64,000 nt of DNA from Clostridium_AI sp964409685. Lineage in GTDB: Bacteria > Bacillota > Clostridia > Lachnospirales > Lachnospiraceae. The stretch lies in contig CAYPEJ010000025.1 of assembly GCA_964409685.1 (NCBI GenBank), forward strand, positions 6,617 to 70,616, written 5' to 3'. Position numbers and translations under genes: made by a program. Below are positions 1-9,001 of this stretch, one piece after another (within the stretch, counting starts at the first letter, position 1; every line of letters begins with the position of its first letter). A model generated the notes under the pieces. It saw only the letters and a program-made list of their open reading frames with translations, was not told the DNA's origin and did no database searches.

Positions 1-22
1 TAAATGAATATTTTCTTCTCAT
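1..22 (-). CDS. 5' end of a gene running off the left edge
   Basis: Only the first seven codons (MRRKYSF) are visible, so the product cannot be named. The call rests on a textbook ribosome site, AGGAGGG, ending about eight bases before an ATG at 20-22, in a region with a good promoter further upstream and no competing gene. The basic first residues would suit a signal peptide or membrane anchor, but this is a guess. Confidence 0.5.
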
Positions 23-210
23 AATTATTTCCCTCCTGATATCACATAACACAAAATTTTTAAAATTACTAATAAAAATTGTTTCGTTTAAATATCATTT
101 GTTATTTTTGCATCCACCTCTTTTGTAAATACGCTCGCTCTATTGGATATTTTTCACCAATAACCAATCTTTCTTTTGCACTTTTTTGTGCATTTGTAAC
201 TTATGAATTG

Positions 211-239
211 ATTATATATCACATTGACCAATTATGCAA
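211..239 (-). promoter_or_regulatory. SigA-type promoter for the gene leaving the left edge
   Basis: On the minus strand a -35 TTGCAT and a perfect -10 TATAAT are separated by exactly 17 bases. Transcription would start near 204, giving a leader of about 180 bases before the ATG at 22. Confidence 0.6.
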
Positions 240-372
240 GCACTAAAGCTTATTTTTTATTGAAATGTATTAAAAATTTATGTAAGATGGTGAAAGTGGT
301 TACATTTTTCCATTTTTGCTCATTTTGTGAAATAGGATTTTCTATTTTACATATCTAATGTGAAATTTTTGT

Positions 373-411
373 AAAAAAAAGCTCTTAACATTTCTGTTAA
401 GAACTTTTTTT
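373..411 (-). terminator. Intrinsic terminator, probably bidirectional
   Basis: A stem pairing TCTTAACA with TGTTAAGA around a TTTC loop is flanked by an A run on one side and a T run on the other. Read on the minus strand it ends the 90-residue gene just to its right. Confidence 0.8.
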
Positions 412-433
412 ATACACTTACATTTAAAATATT

Positions 434-706
434 TCAATAATTTGGTGTATTCATCCACTCATCTTTTCTCTTTTCATATTCTTCATTCATCCATTGGATT
501 GCACTTATCTTTCCTTCTTCACTAAATTCAAACTGTTTGGATACCTTTTTCTCATCGGCTGTCTTTTCAAAACAGTATGGTTCAGGCCATATATATACCA
601 TTAAGCCATCCTCTTGTTTTTGAAACATGTAGCGCATTCCTTGGTAACTACCTGTTAAATTCTCTTTTTTGATATAATTTAACGGTAAATTGTGATTTTC
701 TATCAT
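434..706 (-). CDS. Conserved-looking small protein of unknown function
   Basis: A soluble 90-residue protein without signal peptide or membrane segment. It is rich in aromatic and charged residues, with a central WPEPYCFE stretch and an acidic, lysine-rich C-terminal half. I associate this type of sequence with uncharacterised short proteins of Lachnospiraceae, but I cannot name a domain. The ribosome site is weak (AAAGGA about 13 bases from the ATG), so the start is uncertain. It lies directly downstream of the sialate esterase gene with no terminator in the 86-base gap, so the two may be cotranscribed, and it has its own strong terminator. Confidence 0.65.
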   Translation of the reverse strand: MIENHNLPLNYIKKENLTGSYQGMRYMFQKQEDGLMVYIWPEPYCFEKTADEKKVSKQFEFSEEGKISAIQWMNEEYEKRKDEWMNTPNY

Positions 707-792
707 TCTGTCTATTAATTCCTTTCTGGACTGAGTAGAAATTAAATCTGATAATTATATTGAATACTTAAATTGAATAAGCAAGAATCCAT

Positions 793-2346
793 TTACTTTA
801 GATTCATATCTACAACAAATCCATCATTTCTACTAGTTCTAAATGGCGCAAGTGGTATGCCATTTTTATTAAATATCGTTACATCACACCAATTGCTCCA
901 ACAATATCTTGCATATCTTGGATTTTTTACATCATCGTTGTATACAAAGATTGTACTGCCTTCTATTTTTGCTTTTGCAGGTACGTAGTTTTTATCTTCT
1001 CCTGCGATTTCAAACATTTGCTGTCCTTCTTTTACTATAAAACCTTCGTCTGCATATGAAAAATGTAGTTCTATTCCATCATTTTTGTATACACAGTCTT
1101 GATAGATTGGTCCAAATGCTTCTTTTTCTTCTATTTTGCCATAGACATGATACAATGCTTGTGCTGCTAAACGTTCTGCTACTGGTGTCTTCTTTTTTGG
1201 GTGAATTTCATTGTAATCACCACAATCAAGAATTACTGCAAGACCTGTATTTTTCACGGTTTGGAATATACGCATCTGAGCTTCTCGAATCATACACCAG
1301 TTTTTCCAATCTGGATCCGCTTTATACCTATGCATTGGAAGTTGAACAAATAGGAATGGTAAGGTTTCGTCTTCCCAATCTTTTCTCCAGTGTGAAATTA
1401 ATGCACTTAGTAATTTGTAGTATGTTTCGGATTTTGTATCATCACTTTCACCTTGATAGTAAATAAATCCACGTAAGGTGTATGGCATGACTCGTTGCAA
1501 CATACATTCATATAAACCAGCTGGACGATATGGATTTTTACAGTTCATAGGACCCGGCCATTGACTTGGTCCGCAGATTTCTTGTACCTCATCCCAATCT
1601 GCGTCTGGTTTTTCAGCGAATACTTTTGCACTTCTTTCATCAAAGCCTGCTTGATAAATGGCGTATTCATCATATTCGCGAATTTGTTCTTCTTCCGTTT
1701 TTCCTTCAGTTGCTTTGTTGTAATCTTCTAAGTATACGTTTAGTTCACTGTCTATGGATAGACTCTCTTTGCTCATCCAGCAAGAAGCCGAAGTTCCACC
1801 CCAGTTACAGCCAATGATACCGACGGTTACACCTAGTTCTTTTGATAGTTTTTTTGCATACAAATATGCAACTGCTGACCAACATTTCTTATGCTCTTCA
1901 TCAAATTTATGCCATTTTGTTTGACTTTCTAATTCATAGAAATGGTCATCTAAGATTTGATATTTTTCTGTATAATAATAGCGGACATTAATATCTTTGT
2001 CTAGTTCAAGAATTTCTTTTGCTTCTGCTGCTGTCTGAATTTCCAATTCCATATTGGATTGTCCACCAGCAAGCCAAACTTCACCGATTGCGATGTCGTC
2101 GAAGATAATCGTTTCATCTTGACATGTGATGGTCATGGTGTAGTTTTCTCCAGCTTCCATTGGTGGGAGGATGGCTGTCCATTTGTTGTTGGATACAGTA
2201 GTGGATACGGTATTTCCAGCTAGTGTTACAGTTACGGTTGTATCGTTTTCACCACTACCGAATACACGAATGTTTTTTTCTCTTTGTAAAACCATACTAC
2301 TTGAAAATACTTTTGCTACTGAAAAGGTTGTTTTAGAGTAACTCAT
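793..2346 (-). CDS. Sialate O-acetylesterase (SASA family), cytoplasmic
   Basis: Predicted to remove O-acetyl groups from sialic acids or other acetylated sugars. The SASA/SGNH signature is clear: an N-terminal beta domain, then GGQSNME at about residues 94-100 carrying the nucleophilic serine, a YYQGESD block near the middle, and a late D-x-x-x-IHP block that would supply the catalytic Asp/His. At 517 residues it has the usual family length. There is no signal peptide, so it should act on imported sugars. The start at 2346 is chosen because AAAGGAG lies ten bases upstream; a 23-codon longer frame exists but has no ribosome site. A candidate promoter (TTGAAT, 17 bases, TAGGAT) lies further upstream. 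Confidence 0.85.
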   Translation of the reverse strand: MSYSKTTFSVAKVFSSSMVLQREKNIRVFGSGENDTTVTVTLAGNTVSTTVSNNKWTAILPPMEAGENYTMTITCQDETIIFDDIAIGEVWLAGGQSNMELEIQTAAEAKEILELDKDINVRYYYTEKYQILDDHFYELESQTKWHKFDEEHKKCWSAVAYLYAKKLSKELGVTVGIIGCNWGGTSASCWMSKESLSIDSELNVYLEDYNKATEGKTEEEQIREYDEYAIYQAGFDERSAKVFAEKPDADWDEVQEICGPSQWPGPMNCKNPYRPAGLYECMLQRVMPYTLRGFIYYQGESDDTKSETYYKLLSALISHWRKDWEDETLPFLFVQLPMHRYKADPDWKNWCMIREAQMRIFQTVKNTGLAVILDCGDYNEIHPKKKTPVAERLAAQALYHVYGKIEEKEAFGPIYQDCVYKNDGIELHFSYADEGFIVKEGQQMFEIAGEDKNYVPAKAKIEGSTIFVYNDDVKNPRYARYCWSNWCDVTIFNKNGIPLAPFRTSRNDGFVVDMNLK

Positions 2347-2474
2347 TTGTTGTTCTCCTTTGCTATGTAATATCCATTTCTCATAATTATATAACAAACA
2401 TTTCTCTTTTACCATATAAATATCCTATCTATCTTACCCATATAATTCAAACAAAACATGCCTATTAACAACAA

Positions 2475-2510
2475 AAGACCTAGCCTTATAAACCAACAAA
2501 GCTAGGTCTT
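2475..2510 (-). terminator. Terminator after the AAA+ ATPase gene
   Basis: Perfect ten-base arms (AAGACCTAGC and its complement) with a 16-base loop, followed on the minus strand by TTTGTTGTT. It separates the AAA+ gene from the sialate esterase gene. Confidence 0.7.
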
Positions 2511-2515
2511 TCCCA

Positions 2516-4072
2516 TCATATTATCTCTAAAACGTCTTCCAACAAAATCTCTTGCAATTCTTCTTTTGTTGGCTCTTCTAACAACACCAAGCGATTCGCC
2601 TGATTCACTAGTATCTTCTCAAATACATTACGAATCCCTCTCGCATTTCCAAACGAAAGACGTCTCTCTACATCCATATTCACAATTTGATTCAGCAATT
2701 CACTTCTCGCCTCATCGGTCAAATGAATACCGTCTTTTTCCGACATATAATTCAAGATATCCATCAATTCTGGCGATGAATAATCCTCAAAGCTAATAAA
2801 CTTATTAAACCTTGATATCAATCCAGGATTGGCATCTAGGAATTGTTTCATTTCCTCTTTATAACCTGCTACGATTACAATAAGGTCATTTCGATTATCT
2901 TCCATCAATTTTACTAGCGTATCAATTACCTCTTGCCCAAAATCATTTCCACCTAACTGATTCGTCAACGAATAGGCTTCATCAATAAACAGAATACCAC
3001 CGATGGCTTCCTCTACCACTTCTTTCACTTTTAAAGCCGTTTGACCAACATAACCTGCTACTAATCCTGAACGGTCGGTTTCTACAAGGTGTCCTTTCGA
3101 TAAGACACCCAACTCTTTATATATCTTTGCAATTAATCTTGCAACTGTGGTCTTTCCTGTTCCTGGATTTCCTGTAAACACCATATGGTACGTCATGTCG
3201 GTAACTGCCATCTGATATTTCTCTCGCATTTTCTTGACTTTAATTAAATTTATCAAAGAAGTAACTTCCCGTTTTACTTCTCGTAAACCAATTAAATTAT
3301 TTAGTTCATCTAAATATGCGTCCAATCTCTTTTTTGCTTCTGGACGCTCTGTCATCTGACTTTGATTGGATTCTAGACTTTTTTCTCGTTCCTTCTTTGT
3401 CTCTTCCATATCGTGCTTCATTGTCTCGATACGTTGCAACTGTTTCTGCTTCATATCTTGCAATTCACTAAGACAAATGATTTCTTCCATGTAATCCAAA
3501 TCCAATCGATCTGCACTAATCTTCTTAAACCAATACCTTTGATTTAAGATAATATTAGCCTCACTCCTATTTAAAAACACACTAATCTGCTTGTAATACT
3601 CTTCTACAACTTTTAATGTCTCACTATTTTTACCACCATTCAGATATACAATCCCCAACACCATATTGATCAAACAATCAAACGCTGTTATGGATAATTT
3701 CGTCTGTTTGGCTGTATCAGAAACTCCACATAATTGAAGAATAATCGGTGGTGAGTTTATAATGCGATTCATGGCGCTCATAACGGCATGATCGACTGTA
3801 TTATCTACTACTAAACTGTAAGGATTTGAGTCTAAAACCTGCAATACATACTTACATTCTTCCGTTTGAAATCCATTTGCACGTAAGGATATCTGCACAA
3901 ATACAGCTTGTAGATACGTATCCAACATTTCATGAATTGGCATATTCAAAATTTTCTGAGGTTCTTCCCAATAACCTGCTGCAGATAATAAATTACAGAT
4001 TCCTCGTAATTTTTCATAGCTCATTCTGCCTAGTTTTAATAAAGATTCATTGGATAATGATTGCTGTACCAT
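2516..4072 (-). CDS. CbbX/SpoVK-like AAA+ ATPase
   Basis: An ATP-driven remodelling protein of the CbbX/SpoVK group of AAA+ enzymes; the client is unknown. The C-terminal half is a complete AAA+ module: Walker A GNPGTGKTT at about residues 301-309, Walker B ILFIDEA at about 356, a sensor-1 region (VIVAGYKEEM), an arginine finger region (GLISRFNKF) and the GNARGIRN sensor-2 block. The first 240 residues are helical, end in a charged coiled coil (KQKQLQRIETMKHD), and match no domain I know. They probably select the target. The start at 4072 is supported by GGAGAG seven bases upstream; an upstream TTG in frame overlaps the ribosome site. It has its own promoter and terminator, so it is a single-gene unit. 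Confidence 0.8.
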   Translation of the reverse strand: MVQQSLSNESLLKLGRMSYEKLRGICNLLSAAGYWEEPQKILNMPIHEMLDTYLQAVFVQISLRANGFQTEECKYVLQVLDSNPYSLVVDNTVDHAVMSAMNRIINSPPIILQLCGVSDTAKQTKLSITAFDCLINMVLGIVYLNGGKNSETLKVVEEYYKQISVFLNRSEANIILNQRYWFKKISADRLDLDYMEEIICLSELQDMKQKQLQRIETMKHDMEETKKEREKSLESNQSQMTERPEAKKRLDAYLDELNNLIGLREVKREVTSLINLIKVKKMREKYQMAVTDMTYHMVFTGNPGTGKTTVARLIAKIYKELGVLSKGHLVETDRSGLVAGYVGQTALKVKEVVEEAIGGILFIDEAYSLTNQLGGNDFGQEVIDTLVKLMEDNRNDLIVIVAGYKEEMKQFLDANPGLISRFNKFISFEDYSSPELMDILNYMSEKDGIHLTDEARSELLNQIVNMDVERRLSFGNARGIRNVFEKILVNQANRLVLLEEPTKEELQEILLEDVLEII

Positions 4073-4103
4073 TTCGACTCTCCTTCCTCCCAATTTCTCT
4101 TAC

Positions 4104-4132
4104 ATTATATAAAAATTCAGCATAACTTACAA
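4104..4132 (-). promoter_or_regulatory. SigA-type promoter of the AAA+ gene
   Basis: TTGTAA and a perfect TATAAT separated by 17 bases on the minus strand. The start point falls about 25 bases before the ATG at 4072, in the short gap after recG. Confidence 0.65.
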
Positions 4133-4177
4133 CTTAATTTTTCCATCTTATGCAGTAGTTTCCTAGTAAATTATCAT

Positions 4178-6217
4178 TTACAAAAAGATTTCATTGGTAT
4201 AAAATTCCATCTTTTTTCGTAGTTCTTCGTATTTCTTAAGCATCAGTCTGACTTGGTCTTCCTCAAAGCGTTTTGATACTTCATTGGCTAGCATTAATAC
4301 ATCTGCGTCTTTGTATATGTCAGCTAATTTGAATTCTAACATACCACTTTGACGAATCCCAAACATATCACCTGGTCCTCTTAATTTTAGATCCTCATTA
4401 GCAATATGAAAACCATCGTTAGAGTGATTTAATACTTCTAATCGCTTCTGACTTTCCTTACTGTTGGAACCATTAATGAAAATACAGTAGGACTGATGAC
4501 CACCACGCCCAACACGACCTCGAAGCTGATGAAGCTGTGCAAGACCAAATCGCTCTGCATTTTCAATCATCATAACAGTGGAATTTGGCACATTTACACC
4601 AACTTCGATTACTGTTGTAGATACTAATACATGTATTTCACCATTTGCAAAACGTTCCATAATTTCATTTTTTTCTTTGGCTTTCATTTTACCATGAAGA
4701 TACGCAACTACATAGGCTGGCGGTAACTCGTGAGCTAAACGTTCTGTATAGTCAATTACATTTTCAGCCTCCATATTTTCACTTTCTTCTACCATCGGAC
4801 AGATTACATATGCCTGTCGCCCTTGTGCAATTTCTTTGGAAATAAACTCGTATGCCTTTGGTCGATAGCTTGTGTTCACCACACAATTTTTAATCGGCAA
4901 ACGATTTGCCGGTAGCTCATCAATGGTGGAAACGTCCAAATCTCCATATAAAATTAGTGCAAGTGTTCTTGGAATTGGGGTTGCCGACATAACTAGGATG
5001 TGCGGCTCACGCCCTTTATTGGACAATGCTTCTCTTTGTTTCACCCCGAAACGGTGCTGTTCATCTGTCACTACAAGACCTAAATTATAATATTCCGCCT
5101 TTTCTTGAATTAATGCATGTGTCCCTACTACTATCTGAACTTCGTTGTTTTTAATCTGTTCATAGGCAATTCTTTTTTCCTTCGCAGTCATAGAACCAAC
5201 GAGTAATCCAACATTAATACCAAATGGTGTTAGCACCTCTTGTAAGGATTCAAGATGTTGTTTCGCCAATACTTCTGTCGGTACCATCATGCAACTCTGG
5301 AAACCATTTAGAGCTGTTAATAACAACGCTAATGCTGCCACAATGGTTTTACCAGAACCTACATCCCCTTGTACTAGTCGGTTCATTTGTTGGTCACTAC
5401 ATAAATCTTTTTCAATCGCCGTCCATACTTTTAACTGTGCTTTTGTCAAATTATATGGAAGGCTTTCCATTAATTCCTGACATTTTTCATTTGGCGTCAT
5501 CTGAAAATTGGATTTCTTAACTGCCTTCTGTTTCTTTAAGTAATTGAGCGCAAGATTAAATAAGAAAAACTCATCAAATACAATTCTTCTTCTCGCTTCT
5601 AACATTTCCTGCTGATTCTTTGGGAAGTGTATTTTATGAACAGCACTCTTGTATTCAATTAAATTGCACTCTCTTCGAAGTTCTACTGGTAAATAGTCTT
5701 TTGGAAGTTCTGCATCTTTCAAAGCCTGTACCATAGACTTTTTGATTATGTTATTAGTAATCCCTTGGGTTAATCCGTAAATCGGCTGCATCACATAGCG
5801 ATTGTTCATATAGTGTTCTTTCGTTAAAAATACAGGCTGGTCCATTTGAAGTAACCCATTTTTACGAATTACTTTTCCACGTAGTAAATAACGCCTCCCC
5901 ATTTTCAACTGATTCATAACAAATGGCATGTTAAACCATGTTAATAAAATAGTTCCTGTTGCATCCCCCACTCTACAATTTACGATGGTTAAATTTCGCA
6001 CTTTCTTTCTCTGTGGCAGTGCGACAACAGATACTTCAATAACGGATGTTTCTTCCTCTTGTAAAGATGTAATGGAACGAATCTCACCATACATATCATA
6101 GTTTCTTGGATAATGCTCAACTAAATCTTGTACAGTAAAAATATTTAGCTTTGCAAGTCCTTTTTGTGTTTTCTCACCTATCCCCTTAATTGATGTAATC
6201 TCATCTTGATAATTCAT
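4178..6217 (-). CDS. recG: ATP-dependent DNA helicase RecG
   Basis: Branch-migrating helicase that regresses stalled forks and processes recombination intermediates. The 679 residues match the family length. The order is an N-terminal wedge/OB domain (residues 1 to about 230), then two helicase lobes: GDVGSGKT (motif I), DEQHRFG (motif II, a DExH box), SATPIPRT (motif III), and the C-terminal QLRGRVGRG motif VI typical of RecG and Mfd. GGAGG lies five bases before the ATG. FakA and Asp23 genes upstream and the rpmB gene beyond keep the usual Firmicutes order. A hairpin and two terminators lie in the 178-base leader. Confidence 0.97.
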   Translation of the reverse strand: MNYQDEITSIKGIGEKTQKGLAKLNIFTVQDLVEHYPRNYDMYGEIRSITSLQEEETSVIEVSVVALPQRKKVRNLTIVNCRVGDATGTILLTWFNMPFVMNQLKMGRRYLLRGKVIRKNGLLQMDQPVFLTKEHYMNNRYVMQPIYGLTQGITNNIIKKSMVQALKDAELPKDYLPVELRRECNLIEYKSAVHKIHFPKNQQEMLEARRRIVFDEFFLFNLALNYLKKQKAVKKSNFQMTPNEKCQELMESLPYNLTKAQLKVWTAIEKDLCSDQQMNRLVQGDVGSGKTIVAALALLLTALNGFQSCMMVPTEVLAKQHLESLQEVLTPFGINVGLLVGSMTAKEKRIAYEQIKNNEVQIVVGTHALIQEKAEYYNLGLVVTDEQHRFGVKQREALSNKGREPHILVMSATPIPRTLALILYGDLDVSTIDELPANRLPIKNCVVNTSYRPKAYEFISKEIAQGRQAYVICPMVEESENMEAENVIDYTERLAHELPPAYVVAYLHGKMKAKEKNEIMERFANGEIHVLVSTTVIEVGVNVPNSTVMMIENAERFGLAQLHQLRGRVGRGGHQSYCIFINGSNSKESQKRLEVLNHSNDGFHIANEDLKLRGPGDMFGIRQSGMLEFKLADIYKDADVLMLANEVSKRFEEDQVRLMLKKYEELRKKMEFYTNEIFL

Positions 6218-6265
6218 GTTTCCTCCAACTTTATTTTCGTGTGCTTACGAAATAAAATGTATACA

Positions 6266-6341
6266 CGCACTCTCGCACCTTAGCTATACTACTAAAAAAA
6301 CAAAGTGTGTTTCGCACACTCTTGCGTCTTAGTTCTACTAC
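6266..6341 (-). repeat. Two imperfect direct repeats in the recG leader
   Basis: Copies at about 6266-6293 and 6313-6341 share the pattern CGCAC..TCT.GC..CTTAG...TACTAC with a period near 47 bases. Read on the minus strand, each contains a CTAAG..GC.AGAGTG core, and the first ends in a terminator-like hairpin. Confidence 0.5.
6294..6320 (-). terminator. Second terminator-like hairpin before recG
   Basis: AGTGTG pairs with CACACT around a five-base loop, followed on the minus strand by TTGTTTTTTT. It lies just after the fakA terminator and about 80 bases before recG. Confidence 0.55.
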
Positions 6342-6345
6342 AAAA

Positions 6346-6379
6346 CAAGAGAAATACAGATAAGTCTGCATTTCTCTTG
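6346..6379 (-). terminator. Terminator after fakA
   Basis: Arms AAGAGAAAT-x-CAGA and TCTG-x-ATTTCTCTT form a 13-pair stem with one mismatch and a four-base loop; TTGTTTTG follows on the minus strand. It starts 17 bases after the fakA stop. Confidence 0.8.
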
Positions 6380-6395
6380 AATTACTAATTTATCA

Positions 6396-8075
6396 TTATT
6401 CAACTGATATCATGTAGTAGTAAATTGGTTGTCCACCATATAGCACTTCTACTTCCACATCAGAATGTTCTTCCATAATCTCATCTGCAATCTTGTTTGC
6501 ATCTTCTTCTTTTACATCTTCACCAAAGTACAAACTTACTAATTCAGAATCTTCGTCCATCATAGAAAGAATTAATTCTTTTGTTGTATCATGGATAGAT
6601 TCACCAACTGCAGCAATTTTAGAATCATCAATTCCCATGATATTGCCTTGTTTGATTGTCTTTCCATCAATTGAAGTATCACGAACAGCGTATGTCACTT
6701 GTCCAGATTTTACATTTTGCATGGATTCTTCCATAAACTTAGCATTTTCTTCTGGTGTCTTATCAAATACAAAGTTGATAACCGCTGTAATACCTTGTGG
6801 AATTGTCTTAGAAGGAATCACAATAATCTGCTTATCTTCTGTCAATTCTTGTGCTTGTTGCGCAGCTAAAATAATGTTTTTATTATTTGGTAAAATGTAG
6901 ATTGTGTCAGCATTTACCTGGTCAATTGCATTTAACATATCTTCTGTACTTGGGTTCATTGTTTGACCACCTTCAATTAGGTAATCTACGCCAAGTCCTT
7001 TGAAGATTTCACTTAAACCATCACCTGCGGATACACTAATAAATCCAACTTCTTTTCTAGGTGCATCTGCTTTCTTTGTTTCTTGTGCTTCTAATGCTTC
7101 TTTTTGCTTTTCAGCATCTTTAATTACTTTTTCATGATGTTCTTCACGCATGTTGTCAATCTTCATACTAGTGAGGGAACCATAAGTCAAAGCTTTTTGA
7201 ATTGCTAGTCCCGGATCATTAGTATGTACATGAACCTTGACAATGTCATCATCAGATACAACTACTAAAGAATCCCCGATTGATTCTAAATAGGATTTGA
7301 ATTGTTGCTCAATATCCATATTATATTCTTTTTCTAACATGATAATAAATTCTGTACAATATCCAAATTTAATATCAGCAGTGGAAATATTAGAACTGTC
7401 CACTTTACCACTTGTTGCCTTAACAGGCATGCTAGTTTCAAATGTAAAATCAGAAACTTTACCACTTAACACATCAAAGGCACCTCGTAAAATAGTAACC
7501 AGACCTTCACCACCAGAATCTACTACGCCAGCTTCTTTTAATACAGGAAGCATTTCTGGTGTTTTTTCAAGCATCTCTTGCATTGCTTGTAACACTTCTT
7601 CACAGAATTCTAATAAGTCTTCTGTTTGATCTGCCAATTCTTCCGCTCTATGAGCTCCTGCTTTTGCAACTGTTAAAATAGTTCCTTCTTTTGGTTTCAT
7701 AACCGCTTTATAAGCTGTTTCAACAGCTCTTTCAAATGCGCTTGCCATTGTTGGTACATCAACTGCATCCTTATCCATAATTTCTCTTGTAAATCCTCTG
7801 AAAAGCTGAGACAGAATAACACCTGAGTTTCCTCTTGCACCACGAAGAGATCCACTTGAAATAGCTTTTGCAATATTTTCTATAGTAGGATTATCAATGT
7901 TGTTTACTTCCTTAGCAGCAGACATAATTGTTAAAGTCATGTTTGTACCTGTATCACCATCTGGAACAGGGAAGACATTTAACTCATTAATATAGTCCTT
8001 CTTCAATTCGATGCTTTTTGCCCCAGCTAAAAACATTTTTTGAAGCAAAGCCGCATCTATTAATTTAATTGCCAC
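6396..8075 (-). CDS. fakA: Fatty acid kinase catalytic subunit FakA (DAK2/DegV-linked)
   Basis: Phosphorylates fatty acids that are presented by a DegV/FakB binding protein, feeding exogenous acyl chains into phospholipids. The N-terminal DhaL/DAK2 domain (about residues 1-200) shows NVFPVPDGDTGTNM, with the aspartates that hold Mg-ATP, and LRGARGNSGVILSQ. A central linker and a C-terminal DegV-like domain complete the 559 residues, the normal size. The start codon is GTG with GGAGG eight bases upstream. It follows the Asp23-type gene by 37 bases, the conserved YloU-YloV pair. No FakB gene is in the window. Confidence 0.93.
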   Translation of the reverse strand: MAIKLIDAALLQKMFLAGAKSIELKKDYINELNVFPVPDGDTGTNMTLTIMSAAKEVNNIDNPTIENIAKAISSGSLRGARGNSGVILSQLFRGFTREIMDKDAVDVPTMASAFERAVETAYKAVMKPKEGTILTVAKAGAHRAEELADQTEDLLEFCEEVLQAMQEMLEKTPEMLPVLKEAGVVDSGGEGLVTILRGAFDVLSGKVSDFTFETSMPVKATSGKVDSSNISTADIKFGYCTEFIIMLEKEYNMDIEQQFKSYLESIGDSLVVVSDDDIVKVHVHTNDPGLAIQKALTYGSLTSMKIDNMREEHHEKVIKDAEKQKEALEAQETKKADAPRKEVGFISVSAGDGLSEIFKGLGVDYLIEGGQTMNPSTEDMLNAIDQVNADTIYILPNNKNIILAAQQAQELTEDKQIIVIPSKTIPQGITAVINFVFDKTPEENAKFMEESMQNVKSGQVTYAVRDTSIDGKTIKQGNIMGIDDSKIAAVGESIHDTTKELILSMMDEDSELVSLYFGEDVKEEDANKIADEIMEEHSDVEVEVLYGGQPIYYYMISVE

Positions 8076-8112
8076 TCTTTAATCCTCCTTAATGTATCAA
8101 TTATCCAATTAA

Positions 8113-8469
8113 TTAGTCCAATATTCTTACACCTTCTACGAATACATTAATTGTATCCACATGTAAGCCAGTAAATTCTTCCACCTTATATTTTACATTG
8201 CTGATTAAATTCTCAGTTACTGCAGCAATACTCACTCCATACGCAACAATAATATGCATGTCAATTACCATAATATTGTTTTCTATCTCTACATTAACGC
8301 CATGGCTAATGCTTTCCTTTTTCAGAAGCTTAACCAAACCGTCTTTTACGTTGACGGAAGCCATACCAACAATACCAAAGCATTCTACTGCAGCAGATCC
8401 TGCATATTTTGCTACCACTTCGTTGTCAATGACGATTTCGCCTATATTAGTATTCATATGACCTTTCAT
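8113..8469 (-). CDS. Asp23/Gls24 family envelope stress protein (YloU type)
   Basis: A 118-residue DUF322 protein. The family is alkaline-shock or envelope-stress related and is usually tethered near the membrane; this member has no membrane segment. Conserved features are the IGEIVI start, the GIVGMAS turn, and the VEEFTGLHVDTINVFVEGVR C-terminus. The start at 8469 is chosen because GGAGG lies six bases upstream; a seven-codon longer frame lacks a ribosome site. A perfect -10 TATAAT lies at 8502-8507, so it leads the Asp23-fakA operon. Confidence 0.92.
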   Translation of the reverse strand: MKGHMNTNIGEIVIDNEVVAKYAGSAAVECFGIVGMASVNVKDGLVKLLKKESISHGVNVEIENNIMVIDMHIIVAYGVSIAAVTENLISNVKYKVEEFTGLHVDTINVFVEGVRILD

Positions 8470-8501
8470 AGTAACCCTCCAATCTTTCATCTACCTTTTT
8501 C

Positions 8502-8507
8502 ATTATA
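8502..8507 (-). promoter_or_regulatory. -10 element for the Asp23-fakA operon
   Basis: A perfect TATAAT on the minus strand, about 33 bases before the Asp23 start. The -35 region (TTTCAA at 17 bases) is poor, so an activator may be needed or the site may be weak. Confidence 0.45.
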
Positions 8508-8630
8508 CCCTATTTTCCACTATTTGAAAACATACTTATTTTTGCAAACAAAAGTTTTTTCTAACTTTTAGTAATTACTGTGCTTTTTATACATATTATA
8601 TTGTATAACTATAATTTTTATGAGGTTGTT

Positions 8631-8771
8631 ATGAAACATATGATCGGTTTTATCCTTTTCTGGATTGCCATTGGTATGACCATCATGCTTTTTATCACCA
8701 ATGGAATTTTAGCCATATGCATTATTATCCTATGTCTTATACTGGGCTACAACTTATTTTCTTCATGTTGA
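8631..8771 (+). CDS. 46-residue membrane miniprotein
   Basis: One of the few plus-strand genes here. After MKHM the protein is almost wholly hydrophobic, with two membrane helices (about residues 4-23 and 25-43) joined by a short TNG turn and ending in FSSC. GAGG lies six bases before the ATG at 8631; a 17-codon longer frame has no ribosome site. It sits between the Asp23 operon and rpmB. I recognise no family, although similar tiny two-helix proteins are common in Clostridia. It could be a regulatory microprotein, but nothing shows a partner. Confidence 0.55.
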   Translation: MKHMIGFILFWIAIGMTIMLFITNGILAICIIILCLILGYNLFSSC

Positions 8772-8936
8772 AAAAACACTTTGAGCCAAACCTTATCACC
8801 GCAACATGTAGTCCTATATAATTGACCTATATAAGCTCTTGAAACGTAATACACCTTATCTATTTGTATTCTTAATAAAACTCACCTGTTCTGGACATAC
8901 ATCTAAAACAGTTTTCTATATATAATTAATCTCTGT

Positions 8937-8988
8937 AAAAAAAGAAGGTGCCACAATAGTGATATTCATCGCCATTCATGACACCTTC
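8937..8988 (-). terminator. Terminator after rpmB
   Basis: GAAGGTG pairs with CACCTTC, with additional weak pairing inside the 31-base loop, followed by seven T residues on the minus strand. It starts 13 bases after the rpmB stop. Confidence 0.7.
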
Positions 8989-9001
8989 CACCAACGTTGC
9001 A

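Larger units (their letters stand above)
23..433. other. Gene-free AT-rich stretch with promoter, leader and terminator
   Basis: About 410 bases without a gene. It holds the terminator of the 90-residue gene at its right end, a leftward promoter at 211-239, and about 180 bases of transcribed leader before the truncated gene at 1-22. The leader contains a small hairpin (TGCAC / GTGCA around 177-193) but no riboswitch class that I recognise. Confidence 0.5.
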
